A stretch of 37,483 bases of DNA from an uncultured Lachnospiraceae bacterium (GCA_900316805.1 ONEJ01000101.1:1-37483); one strand, 5' to 3'. Shown: positions 24,998 to 34,581, counted from the stretch's first letter. Translations and numbers: made by a program. The notes: generated from the letters alone by a model not told the origin.

Positions 24998-25474
24998 TCT
25001 GTCGTCCCCCAGGTTCTATTTTCATCTTATTTCATCTTAGAAAAGCTGAGTTTTCCTCCATGATACTATTATAGGACTTAATCCCATGGTCCGCAAGTCG
25101 TTTACAATTCTTGTCGCCCATTATCCTCATATCACTGCCGATATTTTGGGCGGCAGAGACCAGTTTCAGTTTATGTCACCCATAAAATAGAAATGACATG
25201 GGCACATGGGTTTATTGGAAGTGTCCCACAATCGTGAACATCACCTGTATCGGAAATCACAACTTTAGTGCCACCTGCCGGCTTCTTCCATAACAAAAAT
25301 TTACGCTCAGCTGATGCAACAAAAGTTGCTACATTCCACACTGTATTTATGTAAGCAATACTCATTATGAAAATGTTCCCCTGAAAAAATAATTTTAAGT
25401 CAAAAAGAGTTTTTCATTTCTAAAAAGGGGACTTCCATAATGGTACATGAGTTTTGCACAGAAAGGAGACTTTT
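24998..25474. other. 477-bp gene-poor gap between HD-GYP gene and lipoprotein gene
   Basis: It contains the HD-GYP promoter (25068-25096) and a small stem CTGCCG/CGGCAG (25135-25156). A 64-codon minus-strand open frame (25171-25365) has only a distant AGGGG before its ATG and no match to a family I know. It could be a gene remnant. No strong promoter for the plus-strand lipoprotein was found. Confidence 0.5.
25068..25096 (-). promoter_or_regulatory. Promoter of the HD-GYP gene
   Basis: Minus-strand TTGCGG (25091-25096) and consensus TATAAT (25068-25073) with 17-bp spacing; leader about 63 nt. Confidence 0.65.
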
Positions 25475-26395
25475 ATGAAGAAAAAGAAGACAGGATTATG
25501 GGTTGGAATGGTTGCTATAGGGGTGCTTTTTTTCGGTTGTGGTAAAATAAATTCCGCCCAAAACAATGAAACTGCTGTTAGCAATACCGATGCTAATGAG
25601 GCTTCTGGAATTATCAATAACACACTCGCAGCAGACAATTCTCTCCACACCTCTGATGAAACTGACTCTGCCCAAATGAGTCCTCAAATAAACAGTGAAA
25701 CAATTTCCTTGAAAATCGTAGACGGGGCAAAGAAGGAAGAACTGATTCTAGCGGGGAAAGGTGCAAATGATGTATATTCCCTTCCTCTTAAGGATATTCC
25801 GGTATATCTTGACGGAAAATCTGCGGATGCCTCCGCACTAAAGGACGGAATAACTGTAACTATCTCCTATGATGGTTCCGTACTGGAAACCTTTCCTGCC
25901 AAGCTGGGGTCTGTAGATGGAATCTATGCTTACAGCCAGATTTCAGACAATACTGCCGGTGAAACTCCTTATGACTTAAGCGGTCTGTACCTGAAAGTAT
26001 TGGAGGATCTCTGGGACACCGATCCCGCACTGAACGAAGACAGCCAGTACATCAGCATTGACCTGTCGCAGGCTCCGGGCAATCTCACGGAAGGTGAAAA
26101 ATCCGCCATTGCCTGGATCTTCGCCAGCAAACACAATGCGGAGCCTATGACTTTGTCCTATCAGGAACTGGTAGATCAAGGCTATGTGAAAGAAATGGCC
26201 TGGAAAAACGGTATCCTGTTTTGCATCAAAAGTATTGGAAAGCAGAAAAAATCTGCCAATAAGCAACAGCTGAATTTTGATGCCAGCAAATGGCGCAGTG
26301 GTGACGGAGCCATCTTCTTCAACAACTGTACGGCTTCCCCGACAAAGGACGGAATCTGGACAGACTACGCGGTTGGAAATTTTGCGATTTCCTAA
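25475..26395 (+). CDS. Lipoprotein of unknown function
   Basis: 306 residues from the ATG at 25475, which has AAAGGAG 6 bases before it (an upstream in-frame ATG at 25454 has none). A lipoprotein signal peptide KKKKTGLWVGMVAIG precedes the lipobox LFFGC (Cys 21). A Ser/Thr/Asn-rich linker (about 22-75) follows, then a globular part with beta-rich sequence (TISLKIVDGAKKEEL) and a C-terminal alpha/beta region (PGNLTEGEKSAIAWIFASKH). I do not recognise the family. It should sit on the outer face of the membrane. It is followed by a terminator hairpin and stands in an accessory-looking patch. Confidence 0.82.
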   Translation: MKKKKTGLWVGMVAIGVLFFGCGKINSAQNNETAVSNTDANEASGIINNTLAADNSLHTSDETDSAQMSPQINSETISLKIVDGAKKEELILAGKGANDVYSLPLKDIPVYLDGKSADASALKDGITVTISYDGSVLETFPAKLGSVDGIYAYSQISDNTAGETPYDLSGLYLKVLEDLWDTDPALNEDSQYISIDLSQAPGNLTEGEKSAIAWIFASKHNAEPMTLSYQELVDQGYVKEMAWKNGILFCIKSIGKQKKSANKQQLNFDASKWRSGDGAIFFNNCTASPTKDGIWTDYAVGNFAIS

Positions 26396-26401
26396 GAAAC
26401 A

Positions 26402-26449
26402 GAGCCAATGATTCGTGACATATTCACGAGTTCATTGGCTCCTCCTTTT
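26402..26449 (+). terminator. Terminator after the lipoprotein gene
   Basis: GAGCCAATGA (26402-26411) pairs with TCATTGGCTC (26432-26441), with an inner TCGTGA/TCACGA stem (26413-26418 / 26424-26429). It is followed by CTCCTTTT. It starts 6 bases after the stop codon. Confidence 0.62.
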
Positions 26450-26564
26450 ACAGATTTTCTTTTTACAAATGCTCGTAAGACACGAGTGCCTCAGTAGGAA
26501 TGCGGGTTGTAACATGTCGCTCCGGATCTCAAAAAGTAAGTATATCTGCATACAGGAAATACCC

Positions 26565-26930
26565 ATGAAATTTGATAAAGATCAGTTTAACTGCCCGGTT
26601 GAAGCCACCTTATTTTTGATTGGCGGAAAATATAAACCCTTAATTCTCTGGCACTTAATTAAACAGCCCCTACATTATATGGAACTACAGCGCCTTATTC
26701 CAAAGGCCACACCCAAAATGCTTTCCCAACAGCTTCGTGATCTGGAAAGCTGCAACCTGATCCATCGGGAAGTCATACCTGAAAAGCCTCCTAAAACAAT
26801 CTATTCCCTTACGCCTTTTGGTCGGAGTGCCATTCCGGTTTTGGAGGCTATGTGTAACTGGGGCGAACATTATCTGAATGAATTAGATTTGGAAACACCT
26901 TGCTGTGCCTCTAAGAGGGATCCTATTTAA
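26565..26930 (+). CDS. HxlR-family winged-helix regulator
   Basis: 121 residues from the ATG at 26565, with AGGAAA 7 bases before it. The HxlR pattern is clear: FNCPVEATLFLIGGKYKPLIL (the conserved Cys sits at the redox-sensing position in HypR/YodB-type members), then LIPKATPKMLSQQLRDL (recognition helix) and the wing REVIPEKPPKTIYSLTPFG. Members often sense reactive electrophiles or thiol stress and control a neighbouring oxidoreductase; no such gene remains here. Its 3' end overlaps the truncated hydrolase on the other strand by 8 bp. It ends with a Cys pair (PCCASK). Confidence 0.92.
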   Translation: MKFDKDQFNCPVEATLFLIGGKYKPLILWHLIKQPLHYMELQRLIPKATPKMLSQQLRDLESCNLIHREVIPEKPPKTIYSLTPFGRSAIPVLEAMCNWGEHYLNELDLETPCCASKRDPI

Positions 26931-27396
26931 TCAATTCCCGTAAATATTCCTCCTTACTTTCCATAAAATACCCGCAGTGTCCCAGGGAATCCAGCTCCAC
27001 GAATCGGCTGTCTTTATACTTCCTGATTCTGGGCAGACAAAGTCCGGCAATATCCTTCTTCCCATACACAAAGGTAATTTTTCTCTGGGATGAAACACTT
27101 AATTCGGGTGTGCTCATACCATAACAGCTTTCTATTAAATTGCGCAGACTTTCTATTGCAACAATTGGTGCAACATACTGCTGGGCTTCTCCCATTCCGT
27201 GAAAACACTGATTCAATTCCTTAACCGTGTTTTCCGGATGCTTCCTGATGTTCAACAGGCATTTCCTGTATTTGTGAAAGAAGAAATTTTTGATTACCTT
27301 GGGGAATTTGAATATGGGAGCGCTGTCTACAATTACCTGCTCCACTTTATCCTGATTTTTGCCAAAATAGTGAAATGCGATATTGCTTGGTTTCCC
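26923..27396 (-). pseudogene. 5'-truncated alpha/beta hydrolase
   Basis: The frame is open from an in-frame stop (27397-27399) to 26923. It encodes the second half of an alpha/beta hydrolase: the strand after the nucleophile elbow (DKVEQVIVDSAP), a helical lid, then ITFVYGKKDIAG (catalytic Asp) and DSLGHCGYFMES (catalytic His). The first half, including the oxyanion strand and the GxSxG nucleophile, is missing, and only about 50 bp separate the stop from the hflX end. A GTG at 27345 could start a 140-residue product, but it would lack the nucleophile. It is most likely a remnant left by a deletion or rearrangement. Confidence 0.72.
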
Positions 27397-27446
27397 TTAT
27401 TTCCATATGTTTTAATTTTCAAATTCGTCCTCTCCCATCCATCGAT

Positions 27447-28691
27447 TTACAGCTTCCCATAAACCTCCATCGGTACATAAGCTTTAATGGCAATCCCCTC
27501 CGGCACATACTCCTCCGAGATCAGCTCCCCGGAAGACCGCACCAGCTGAATCACTCCTGCCTGAGCATAGGGAATCACCCGCTCCACATAGATCTTGTCC
27601 TCCCGCAGCATCTCTACCAGCAGAGACTTTACCTCTTCAAGTCCCTCCTCCTTTGCGGCTGAGATCATCAGGATGTGATCCGCCCGGAAATCCTGTAAGG
27701 GTTCCTCATGATCTGCCTGATCCATCTTGTTAAACAAGGTGACAATCTTTTTGTTGTTAACTCCCAGGCGATCCAGAGTCTCGTATACAATATGCATCTG
27801 TTTGTCCCTCTGGGGATTGGAAGCGTCCACCACATGGAAAATATAGTCCGCATACTTCGCCTCCTCCAGAGTACTCTTAAAGGCCTCAATGAGATGATGG
27901 GGCAGCTTTCGTATAAAGCCTACCGTATCCGTCAAAAGCACCTTCTGCTGTCCTTCCAGTTCCAGCAGCCGGGTGGTGGGATCCAAGGTGGCAAAAAGCT
28001 TGTCCTCCTCCAACACCTCCGCGTGGGTAAAATGGTTCAAAAGGGTGGATTTCCCGGCGTTGGTGTAGCCTACAATGGCCACCACCGGAAGGGCATTCTT
28101 CTCCCGTTTCGCCCGGGTAATCTCCCGGTGCTTTACCACTTCCTTCAATTCCCGGTTCAGCTGGGCAATCCGGTCGTTGATGAGACGTCTGTCAATCTCC
28201 AGCTTCTTCTCTCCGGGACCTCTGGTACCGATTCCTCCTCCCAGTCTGGACATGGATCTTCCCAAACCGGTAAGACGGCTCAGGCGGTACTTTAACTGCG
28301 CCAATTCCACCTGAATCTTTCCTTCGCTGGTGGTGGCCCTGGAGGCAAAAATATCCAGAATAATCAATGTCCGGTCCATTACCTTCGTATCCAGAAGGGT
28401 TTCCAGATTCTTCAACTGAGCCGGTGCCAATTCGTCATCACAGACAATACCGGTAGCACCGGTACTGTGAATGAGTTCTGCAATCTCCTCCACCTTTCCG
28501 GTTCCCACATAGGTGCCCGGGTGAATTCTCTCCCGCTTCTGGATCAGGATTCCCACCACGGAAGCTCCCGCCGTCTTAACCAGTTCCGCCAGTTCCACAA
28601 GGGAATCCTCGGCATCATCTCCATCCTGCTCACTGATTCCCACCAGAACAACTCTTTCCTCAATTTTTTCTGTCTCAAATGCTTCCGCCAT
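27447..28691 (-). CDS. hflX: GTPase HflX
   Basis: 414 residues, full length. A ribosome-binding GTPase that splits or rescues stalled ribosomes under stress. The N-terminal domain carries HPGTYVGTGKVEEI; the linker has GGIGTRGPGEKKLEIDRR; the G domain has GYTNAGKSTLLN (G1), TLDPTTR (G2), DTVGFIRKLPHHL (G3) and NKMDQ (G4). The ATG overlaps the stop of the TPR lipoprotein by one base (TAATG), with GGAG 9 bases upstream, so the two are co-transcribed. Confidence 0.97.
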   Translation of the reverse strand: MAEAFETEKIEERVVLVGISEQDGDDAEDSLVELAELVKTAGASVVGILIQKRERIHPGTYVGTGKVEEIAELIHSTGATGIVCDDELAPAQLKNLETLLDTKVMDRTLIILDIFASRATTSEGKIQVELAQLKYRLSRLTGLGRSMSRLGGGIGTRGPGEKKLEIDRRLINDRIAQLNRELKEVVKHREITRAKREKNALPVVAIVGYTNAGKSTLLNHFTHAEVLEEDKLFATLDPTTRLLELEGQQKVLLTDTVGFIRKLPHHLIEAFKSTLEEAKYADYIFHVVDASNPQRDKQMHIVYETLDRLGVNNKKIVTLFNKMDQADHEEPLQDFRADHILMISAAKEEGLEEVKSLLVEMLREDKIYVERVIPYAQAGVIQLVRSSGELISEEYVPEGIAIKAYVPMEVYGKL

Positions 28692-29656
28692 TATCTTGTC
28701 TCCAAAAAGGTACTCTCTCTCTTGGCATCCTCATCAGAGGGATACTTGGACAGATAGTCCTTCATCATTTTTTTCGCAGAGGCAAAATCTCCACTATACT
28801 CATACGCTGCTATTGCACTCTTCATCAGGCTCTGCCGATTCGGAATCTCCTCCATGGCAAGGGCTGCATTGAAATAGGTCAGAGCCTCCTCATAGTCCTG
28901 CTGCTCCATCTCATTGGAGCCCAATTCATACAGATCGTAAGAGGTTGCCGTTCCGCTGTCCAAATATTCCTTCACGCAGGCCTTGGCCTTCTGGGTCTCT
29001 CCTCCCTCTTCATAGGTCAACGCCAGATAATAGGAGGCAAGGGGAATCTCTCCTTCCTTCGCCTTCGTCAGGTAGGTAATGGCATTCTCCATATCCTTCA
29101 GAAGAAAACAGATTCTGCCCTTGTACAGATTATCCTCTGACTTGTCGCCTTTAATATCCATGGCCTTATTCAGAATCTTCTGCCCCTCCTGCTCCATATC
29201 ATGAGCGCTCATGGCCTGATAGATTCCAATATACAGTTCATAGTTTTTGGGGTCCTTTTTCATAGCCTGCTCATAATCGTCACAGGCTTCCTTGGATTTT
29301 CCCTGATCAAAATATAGATTGCCTCTGAGATAGTATGCCCGTGCATCCTTATTATAATCAATGATCGCATTATAAGTCTCAAGGGCACCTTCCGTATCTC
29401 CGCTGGCGATCTGTGCTTTCGCCTTGTAAAAGCAGATATCGATCTCCCTCTCTCCTACTTTCCCCAGAGACTGATCCAACGCATTCTGAAAGGCCGTAAG
29501 CGCATCCTCATATTTTCCATTTTCCAGGCAGGTAATACCATACTGGCGGTAGGCATCCTGCTCTTTGGTATCCGTTTTCCCACAAGCTCCGGCGGACACT
29601 GTCAGCATGGAAGCAAGTGCCAGCACAGCTGCTTTATGTAATATATCTTTTTTCAT
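28691..29656 (-). CDS. TPR-repeat lipoprotein
   Basis: 321 residues from the ATG at 29656 (GGGAG 6-7 bases upstream). A lipoprotein-like signal MKKDILHKAAVLAL ends in VSAGAC, with Cys 25 as the acylation site. Eight tetratricopeptide units fill the rest; examples are LENGKYEDALTAFQNAL, DQGKSKEACDDYEQAMKK and EQQDYEEALTYFNAAL. It is probably a surface-anchored scaffold for protein contacts; the partner is unknown. It has a perfect consensus promoter and is coupled to hflX. Confidence 0.9.
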   Translation of the reverse strand: MKKDILHKAAVLALASMLTVSAGACGKTDTKEQDAYRQYGITCLENGKYEDALTAFQNALDQSLGKVGEREIDICFYKAKAQIASGDTEGALETYNAIIDYNKDARAYYLRGNLYFDQGKSKEACDDYEQAMKKDPKNYELYIGIYQAMSAHDMEQEGQKILNKAMDIKGDKSEDNLYKGRICFLLKDMENAITYLTKAKEGEIPLASYYLALTYEEGGETQKAKACVKEYLDSGTATSYDLYELGSNEMEQQDYEEALTYFNAALAMEEIPNRQSLMKSAIAAYEYSGDFASAKKMMKDYLSKYPSDEDAKRESTFLETR

Positions 29657-29730
29657 GATTCTCTCCCGGTTTTGCAATTTCAATCCTATATCATCATGGC
29701 GATTGCGTATGCATCTTTTAACTATTATTT

Positions 29731-29759
29731 ATTATAATAAAGGACTGATGGTTTGTCAA
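29731..29759 (-). promoter_or_regulatory. Consensus promoter for the TPR-hflX operon
   Basis: Minus-strand TTGACA (29754-29759) and TATAAT (29731-29736), both perfect, with 17-bp spacing, about 75 bp before the lipoprotein start. Confidence 0.82.
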
Positions 29760-29765
29760 AATAAG

Positions 29766-29806
29766 AAAGGAACATATACCGGTTATTTCCCAGTATATGT
29801 CCCTTT
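29766..29806 (-). terminator. Terminator-like hairpin after the small membrane protein gene
   Basis: 13-bp arms 29767-29779 and 29793-29805 with one wobble position. On the minus strand the stem is followed by TCTTATTTT. It lies between the stop at 29861 and the TPR promoter. Confidence 0.55.
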
Positions 29807-29860
29807 TCTCTTTTCATGATTTATATCTGTGCTATGATATAGCACTCGTCAGAAGGATGA

Positions 29861-30166
29861 TTAGTAGTTCATCATCCCCATCATCATAATCACTCCGGCG
29901 ATGGAATTGATCAATGTGATCAGCAGTCCGATGGAAGAACAGATGATACCGGCAATCGCCATCTTCTTTCCGCCCTTCTTCATACCCATTGCCCCCATCA
30001 CGATACCAACGATAGATACCGGATACCCGAACAGTGGAATAAGCCATGCGATAAAACTGCAGATTCCAAGCACCAGTGATGCGATGGACTGTCCCTTTTT
30101 CTCAGGCTGCATCATAGGCGAATTGTACATATTCTGCTCACCATTGTAACCATTAAAATCTGACAT
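29861..30166 (-). CDS. Small membrane protein (DUF4190-like)
   Basis: 101 residues. An Asn/Met-rich hydrophilic N-terminus (about 1-25) is followed by two hydrophobic hairpin segments (SIASLVLGICSFIAWLIPLF and MAIAGIICSSIGLLITLI) separated by a basic MGMKKGGKK turn, and a Met-rich end. The A(S/L)LxLGI...GIVxGxxG pattern is that of DUF4190-type proteins; their function is unknown. AAGGAGG lies 8-9 bases before the ATG, and a promoter is at 30213-30241. Confidence 0.82.
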   Translation of the reverse strand: MSDFNGYNGEQNMYNSPMMQPEKKGQSIASLVLGICSFIAWLIPLFGYPVSIVGIVMGAMGMKKGGKKMAIAGIICSSIGLLITLINSIAGVIMMMGMMNY

Positions 30167-30212
30167 AATCTAAACCTCCTTAATCGTTTCCCTTTTGTCA
30201 AAGAACGATACC

Positions 30213-30241
30213 ACTATAACAGACAAGAAAGTTTCTGACAA
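30213..30241 (-). promoter_or_regulatory. Promoter of the small membrane protein gene
   Basis: Minus-strand TTGTCA (30236-30241) and TATAGT (30213-30218) with 17-bp spacing, in the 104-bp gap after glgP. Confidence 0.6.
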
Positions 30242-30270
30242 GAAGATTCTGGCAAAGCAGAACGAAAGTA

Positions 30271-32520
30271 CTATAATTTCCAGATGTCCTCGTTGTACTG
30301 ACGAATGGTACGGTCAGATGAGAAGAATCCTGCCTTGCTGATGTTAACTAGCATCTTCTTAGCCCAAGCCTTGCGGTCTGCGTAATCATCGTAAGCCTTT
30401 TCTCTGGTCTCCACGTAAGCATCGAAATCCGGGAAGGTCATGAACCAGTCCTTATTGAGAAGCTCATTGTACAGTCTCTCAAGATTCTCTCTGCAGCCAA
30501 CCTTCATTACTTCATTGCTCACGATAAAGTCTACGGCACGCTTTAAGTTCTCATTGTTCTCATAGTAAGTGATGGACTTGTAATCGCCTCTCTCATAACG
30601 ATTGATAACGGTCTGAGAGTCCTCACCGAAGGTGTAAATATTGTCATCACCCACAAGCTTTGCAATCTCTACGTTAGCTCCGTCCATAGTACCAAGAGTA
30701 ACCGCTCCGTTTAACATGAACTTCATGTTACCGGTTCCGGATGCCTCCTTGGATGCAAGAGAGATCTGCTCAGAAATATCACAGGCCGGAATCATCTTCT
30801 CAGCCATTGTCACGTTATAATTCTCAACCATAAACACCTTCAGGTATGGGCTTACCTGTGGATCGTTGTTGATGATCTGCTGTAAGCAGAGAATCAGATG
30901 GATGATATCCTTTGCAATGACGTATGCAGGAGCAGCCTTTGCACCGAAGAATACGGTAATCGGTGTCTTCGGAAGCTTGCCTTCCTTGATTTCAAAATAC
31001 TTATGGATTACATACAGTGCATTCATCTGCTGTCTCTTGTACTCATGCAGACGCTTTACCTGAATATCGAAGATAGAATTCTCGTTGATATCCATACCCT
31101 GCTTGTTCTTCAGGTATGCAGCAAGCTCTCTCTTCTTCTGATCCTTTACAGCCAGAACCTTGTCCAATACGGCATCGTCATCGATGTACTTACCAAGCTT
31201 CTCCAGCTCATCAGCATCCTTCTTCCAGCCATCACCGATCAGTTCTGTAACGAGGTTGGAAAGCTCTGGGTTACATGCCATCAGCCAGCGGCGGAAAGTA
31301 ATTCCGTTGGTCTTGTTATTGAATTTCTCCGGATAGAGCTTGTAGAAATTGTTCAGCTCGCTGTTCTTAAGGATCTCTGTGTGCAGGTAAGCAACACCAT
31401 TGACACTGTATCCGTAATGGATATCCATGTGTGCCATATGTACAAGACCATCCTTAATAATATAGGTGCTCTCATCACTGACCTTCAGACGGATACGGCT
31501 GTCAAGCTCACGGATGATGGGCATCAGCTGTGGAACTGCCTTATTCAGGAAATCCATCGGCCACTTCTCAAGAGCCTCTGCCAAGATGGTGTGGTTGGTA
31601 TATGCACATACCTTGGAAACAATCTCAATGGCCTCATCCATAAGGATTCCTCTCTCCATCAGCTGACGGATCAGCTCCGGAATTACCATGGATGGATGGG
31701 TATCGTTAATCTGAACTGCTGCATAATCAGCAAGGTCATGTAAATCAGATCCCTTTGCTACAGCCTCATCAAGAATAAGCTTTGCTCCGTTGCAGACCAT
31801 GAAATACTGCTGGTATACACGAAGCAGTCTTCCCTTGTCATCAGAATCATCCGGATACAGGAAAAGGGTTAAGTTCTTCTCGATCTGGCTCTTATCGAAA
31901 TCAATGGTATCGCCTACAAGACCCTCATCGACTGATTCGATGTCGAAAAGATGAAGCTTTGTAGTACGGTTGTTGTAGCCAACCACATCAATATCATACA
32001 TTCTGGACTGAACAGCGAAGCCACCGAAGTTTACCGTATTGGTAACATCTGTCTTCGTGAGCCAGCTCTGCTGCTCGATCCATGGGTTCGGCGTCTCTTT
32101 CTGAAGATTGCGGTCAAATACCTGTTTAAATAATCCAAGATGGTAATTAAGACCTACACCATCACCATTTAAGCCAAGTGTTGCAATAGAATCTAAAAAG
32201 CATGCTGCGAGACGTCCAAGTCCACCATTACCCAACGACGGCTCCGGCTCAATCTCCTCGATCTCTGCCATAGATTTACCAGATGCCTCAAGCTCTGATT
32301 TCACACTGTCATAAACACCAAGATTGATCAGATTATTGGATAAAAGCTTTCCAATCAGAAACTCAGCAGAGATGTAATACAGCTTCTTTTTCCCCTCGTT
32401 GCTGCATTTCTCATCTGCCAGCTGCTTGACCATATCAAGAAGTGCAAAGTAAACCTCCTCGTTGCTGCACTTCTCAATGGTCTTGTTGTACTTCATAGAT
32501 ACTGCTTTTGATAATGTCAT
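30271..32520 (-). CDS. glgP: Glycogen/alpha-glucan phosphorylase
   Basis: Releases glucose 1-phosphate from glycogen or maltodextrin using phosphate and pyridoxal phosphate. 749 residues, a little shorter than E. coli GlgP (about 815). [21 protein letters not shown] at the N-terminus, [21 protein letters not shown] and KRLHEYKRQ are family blocks. The PLP Lys is in [14 protein letters not shown]. The ATG at 32520 is chosen because GGGAGG lies 8 bases before it; the longer frame to 32541 would include that site. It is divergent from the AraC regulator. Confidence 0.96.
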   Translation of the reverse strand: MTLSKAVSMKYNKTIEKCSNEEVYFALLDMVKQLADEKCSNEGKKKLYYISAEFLIGKLLSNNLINLGVYDSVKSELEASGKSMAEIEEIEPEPSLGNGGLGRLAACFLDSIATLGLNGDGVGLNYHLGLFKQVFDRNLQKETPNPWIEQQSWLTKTDVTNTVNFGGFAVQSRMYDIDVVGYNNRTTKLHLFDIESVDEGLVGDTIDFDKSQIEKNLTLFLYPDDSDDKGRLLRVYQQYFMVCNGAKLILDEAVAKGSDLHDLADYAAVQINDTHPSMVIPELIRQLMERGILMDEAIEIVSKVCAYTNHTILAEALEKWPMDFLNKAVPQLMPIIRELDSRIRLKVSDESTYIIKDGLVHMAHMDIHYGYSVNGVAYLHTEILKNSELNNFYKLYPEKFNNKTNGITFRRWLMACNPELSNLVTELIGDGWKKDADELEKLGKYIDDDAVLDKVLAVKDQKKRELAAYLKNKQGMDINENSIFDIQVKRLHEYKRQQMNALYVIHKYFEIKEGKLPKTPITVFFGAKAAPAYVIAKDIIHLILCLQQIINNDPQVSPYLKVFMVENYNVTMAEKMIPACDISEQISLASKEASGTGNMKFMLNGAVTLGTMDGANVEIAKLVGDDNIYTFGEDSQTVINRYERGDYKSITYYENNENLKRAVDFIVSNEVMKVGCRENLERLYNELLNKDWFMTFPDFDAYVETREKAYDDYADRKAWAKKMLVNISKAGFFSSDRTIRQYNEDIWKL

Positions 32521-32592
32521 TCTTTTGTCCTCCCAAAACAAATTGAACTATTACTGATGAGATTAAGTATAGCCGTTTCTTAGAGAGGTGTC

Positions 32593-32622
32593 TTGTCTTA
32601 TCCGTGCAAAAACTGATACAAT
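32593..32622 (+). promoter_or_regulatory. Promoter of the AraC regulator
   Basis: TTGTCT (32593-32598) and TACAAT (32617-32622) with 18-bp spacing, about 50 bp before the araC-type start in the 153-bp divergent gap with glgP. Confidence 0.5.
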
Positions 32623-32673
32623 TCTATCATTTTTTCATTTACAAACCGGTGGAAATTTGCTAGGATAACTATT

Positions 32674-33558
32674 ATGAACATGCTTGAATATGAGAACTAT
32701 CACGAAAACATCATACACGGAGATCTGGTTTTTCCCTACAGTATGTATATTTGCACAATTCCGCTTGATTTCCCCAATGTGCCCCTGCACTGGCATGACG
32801 AGATGGAACTGATCTATGTAAAAAAGGGATCCGGGAAAATCACCATTGATCTGGAGGTACATCCGGTGGAAGCGCCAACTCTGGCTCTTGTCCTGCCGGG
32901 ACAGCCCCATGCCATCGACCAGGCTCCGGGTCAGTCCATGGAGTACGAGAATATTATCTTTCACCCGAATATGCTGCTGTCCAAGCAGGCGGATATCACA
33001 TCCTCCGGTTTTCTCACCCCACTTATGGACAGGGAAATATCTGTCCCCTCCATATTTACACCGGACAATGCTTATTACCGGGAGCTGATCGCTCCCATCG
33101 ATGCCTGCGATGAAATTGGAAAGACAAGACCGGAGGGCTACGAGCTTTTTATCAAAAGCCAGCTCTTTTCCTTCTTTTTTGTACTGGACAACCGTTACCG
33201 GAATACCGAAAGCCGCAAAGAGAACCAGAAAAAGCTGGATAAGATGAAGATCATACTGAAATACATCGAGAACCATTATCAGGAACGGATTTCCATCGCT
33301 GATGTGGCAGATGCCGTAGGTTTCTCCGAATCTCATTTCATGCGGTATTTCAAATCCGTCATGGGTACTTCCTTTGTGGATTACCTTAGGGATTTCCGCC
33401 TTATCATGGCTTCCCGGCTGCTTCGCTCCTCGGAGGATACCATATTGGATATCGCATCGGAGGCCGGCTTTGAAAATCTATCGTATTTTAACCGTGCCTT
33501 CAAACAGAAGTACCACACGACTCCCAGCCGGTTCCGCCGGGAGAATCAGAACAGATAG
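32674..33558 (+). CDS. AraC-family transcriptional regulator
   Basis: 294 residues. The N-terminal part (about 1-180) is a cupin-like sensor with PLHWHDEMELIYVKKGSG and LVLPGQPHAI. The C-terminal double helix-turn-helix (about 190-292) has ISIADVADAVGFSESHFMRYFK and ILDIASEAGFENLSYFNRAFK, ending TTPSRFRRE. These regulators usually bind a sugar or related ligand. The divergent glgP makes carbohydrate storage or maltodextrin use a likely target, by position only. AGGA lies 8 bases before the ATG. Its 3' end overlaps the PAP2 gene by 13 bp, tail to tail. Confidence 0.93.
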   Translation: MNMLEYENYHENIIHGDLVFPYSMYICTIPLDFPNVPLHWHDEMELIYVKKGSGKITIDLEVHPVEAPTLALVLPGQPHAIDQAPGQSMEYENIIFHPNMLLSKQADITSSGFLTPLMDREISVPSIFTPDNAYYRELIAPIDACDEIGKTRPEGYELFIKSQLFSFFFVLDNRYRNTESRKENQKKLDKMKIILKYIENHYQERISIADVADAVGFSESHFMRYFKSVMGTSFVDYLRDFRLIMASRLLRSSEDTILDIASEAGFENLSYFNRAFKQKYHTTPSRFRRENQNR

Positions 33559-34046
33559 TATCCGGTTCCCCAGATTACTGCGGCAAAGACAAAGGATGCC
33601 AGCACGTCACTGATATAGTGTACCCCGGACACCACGCGGATCACCGCGATTCCTGCAGAAAAAGCCAGAAAAAGAATCCCCATTCCTATCAGATGTGGCT
33701 GCATGCAAACCGTCAGCGCGATCACCGCGGCAGAAAACACATGACGACTGGGAAAGGATTTCCCTTTGGTGTCCTTGGGGATCACCGGTTCCGTCTCAAA
33801 TTTCTCATAAGGTCTTTTTCGATTGCACATTCCCCGGAAAACCGTAACAGCTATAAATCCATCCAAGGGAACCAGAATTGCCTTAAGAAGTCCCGGATCT
33901 TTCCGGCAAAAAAGCCAGAAAACCAGCAGGGGATAAGATATAAATATGATTCCCGAAAACAGGTCGTTTAATCTATGTAACGACTTAGCCAGTCCCGAGT
34001 GATCCCGAAATGGCTGAGTCATTTTGAAATACGTTTCTTTTGTCAT
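33546..34046 (-). CDS. PAP2-family membrane phosphatase
   Basis: 166 residues with about four membrane segments. The three PAP2 signatures are present: NRKRPYEKF (KxxxxxxRP type), SFPSRHVFSA (PSGH variant with Arg) and IRVVSGVHYISDVLA (SRxxxxxHxxxD type). The family removes phosphate from lipid phosphates such as phosphatidic acid or undecaprenyl pyrophosphate on the outer face of the membrane. The gene lies 15 bp after the Asn-rich lipoprotein gene, so both may share a transcript. Confidence 0.9.
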   Translation of the reverse strand: MTKETYFKMTQPFRDHSGLAKSLHRLNDLFSGIIFISYPLLVFWLFCRKDPGLLKAILVPLDGFIAVTVFRGMCNRKRPYEKFETEPVIPKDTKGKSFPSRHVFSAAVIALTVCMQPHLIGMGILFLAFSAGIAVIRVVSGVHYISDVLASFVFAAVIWGTGYYLF

Positions 34047-34061
34047 AAGTAAAATCTCTTT

Positions 34062-34472
34062 CTAACGTCCGTTGCCCATGGTGCCGTTGGTGTTTCCACC
34101 GGTGGTCTGGTTGGTTTTACTGTTGGTGTTTGGGGTATTGTTGTTGGTTGTGTTGTTGGTATTATTATTTGTGGTATTTTCCGTACCATCCACAATATCC
34201 TCCACGCCATCCACCACAGCATCTCCGGCATCCTCCACGCCATTTACAATATCGTCACCGACATTTTCCACATCCTGTCCCACATTCCCATTATTGGTGT
34301 TTCCGTTGTTGGTTCCATTATTATTGGTTCCGTTTCCGTTATTCGTGGTGTTATTTTCCACACCGTTGGTATCCGGCACCGCGTTATTCTGATTTCCGGT
34401 GCCGCATGCAGCAAGCATGCAGATTCCGGCTGCCAGCATCCCACTTATCAACAGAACTTTCATTTTCTTCAT
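34062..34472 (-). CDS. Asn/Thr-rich lipoprotein
   Basis: 136 residues from the ATG at 34472 (GGAG 7 bases upstream; the ATG at 34481 is too close to it). The signal is MKKMKVLLISGMLAAG with lipobox MLAAC. The mature part is low complexity: Asn/Gly/Thr blocks flank a central acidic region with a repeated VEDxxDxVVDGVEDIVDG-like pattern that could form an amphipathic helix. It is probably a surface-exposed spacer or wall protein. No function is known. Repeats at the DNA level make length variation likely. Confidence 0.83.
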   Translation of the reverse strand: MKKMKVLLISGMLAAGICMLAACGTGNQNNAVPDTNGVENNTTNNGNGTNNNGTNNGNTNNGNVGQDVENVGDDIVNGVEDAGDAVVDGVEDIVDGTENTTNNNTNNTTNNNTPNTNSKTNQTTGGNTNGTMGNGR

Positions 34473-34581
34473 CACACACATCTCCTTTTATTACATATTG
34501 TGTAACCGTAATGGTATTTACAAAGGAAGTATGTGTAAATCCATGTGGTGATATACATCGTAAAACAAAACTTTACAAATA

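Noticed and set aside
25171-25365. 64-codon minus-strand open frame between the HD-GYP and lipoprotein genes
   Set aside because: No well-spaced ribosome site, no known family and a short length. Kept only as a note in the gap entry.
30898-31743. 281-codon plus-strand open frame
   Set aside because: It lies antisense inside glgP and has no ribosome site or recognisable motif.
34537-34548. Fourth copy of the palindromic element terminus (AAATCCATGTGG) after spoVAE
   Set aside because: Only 12 bases match, with no inverted partner nearby; chance is likely.
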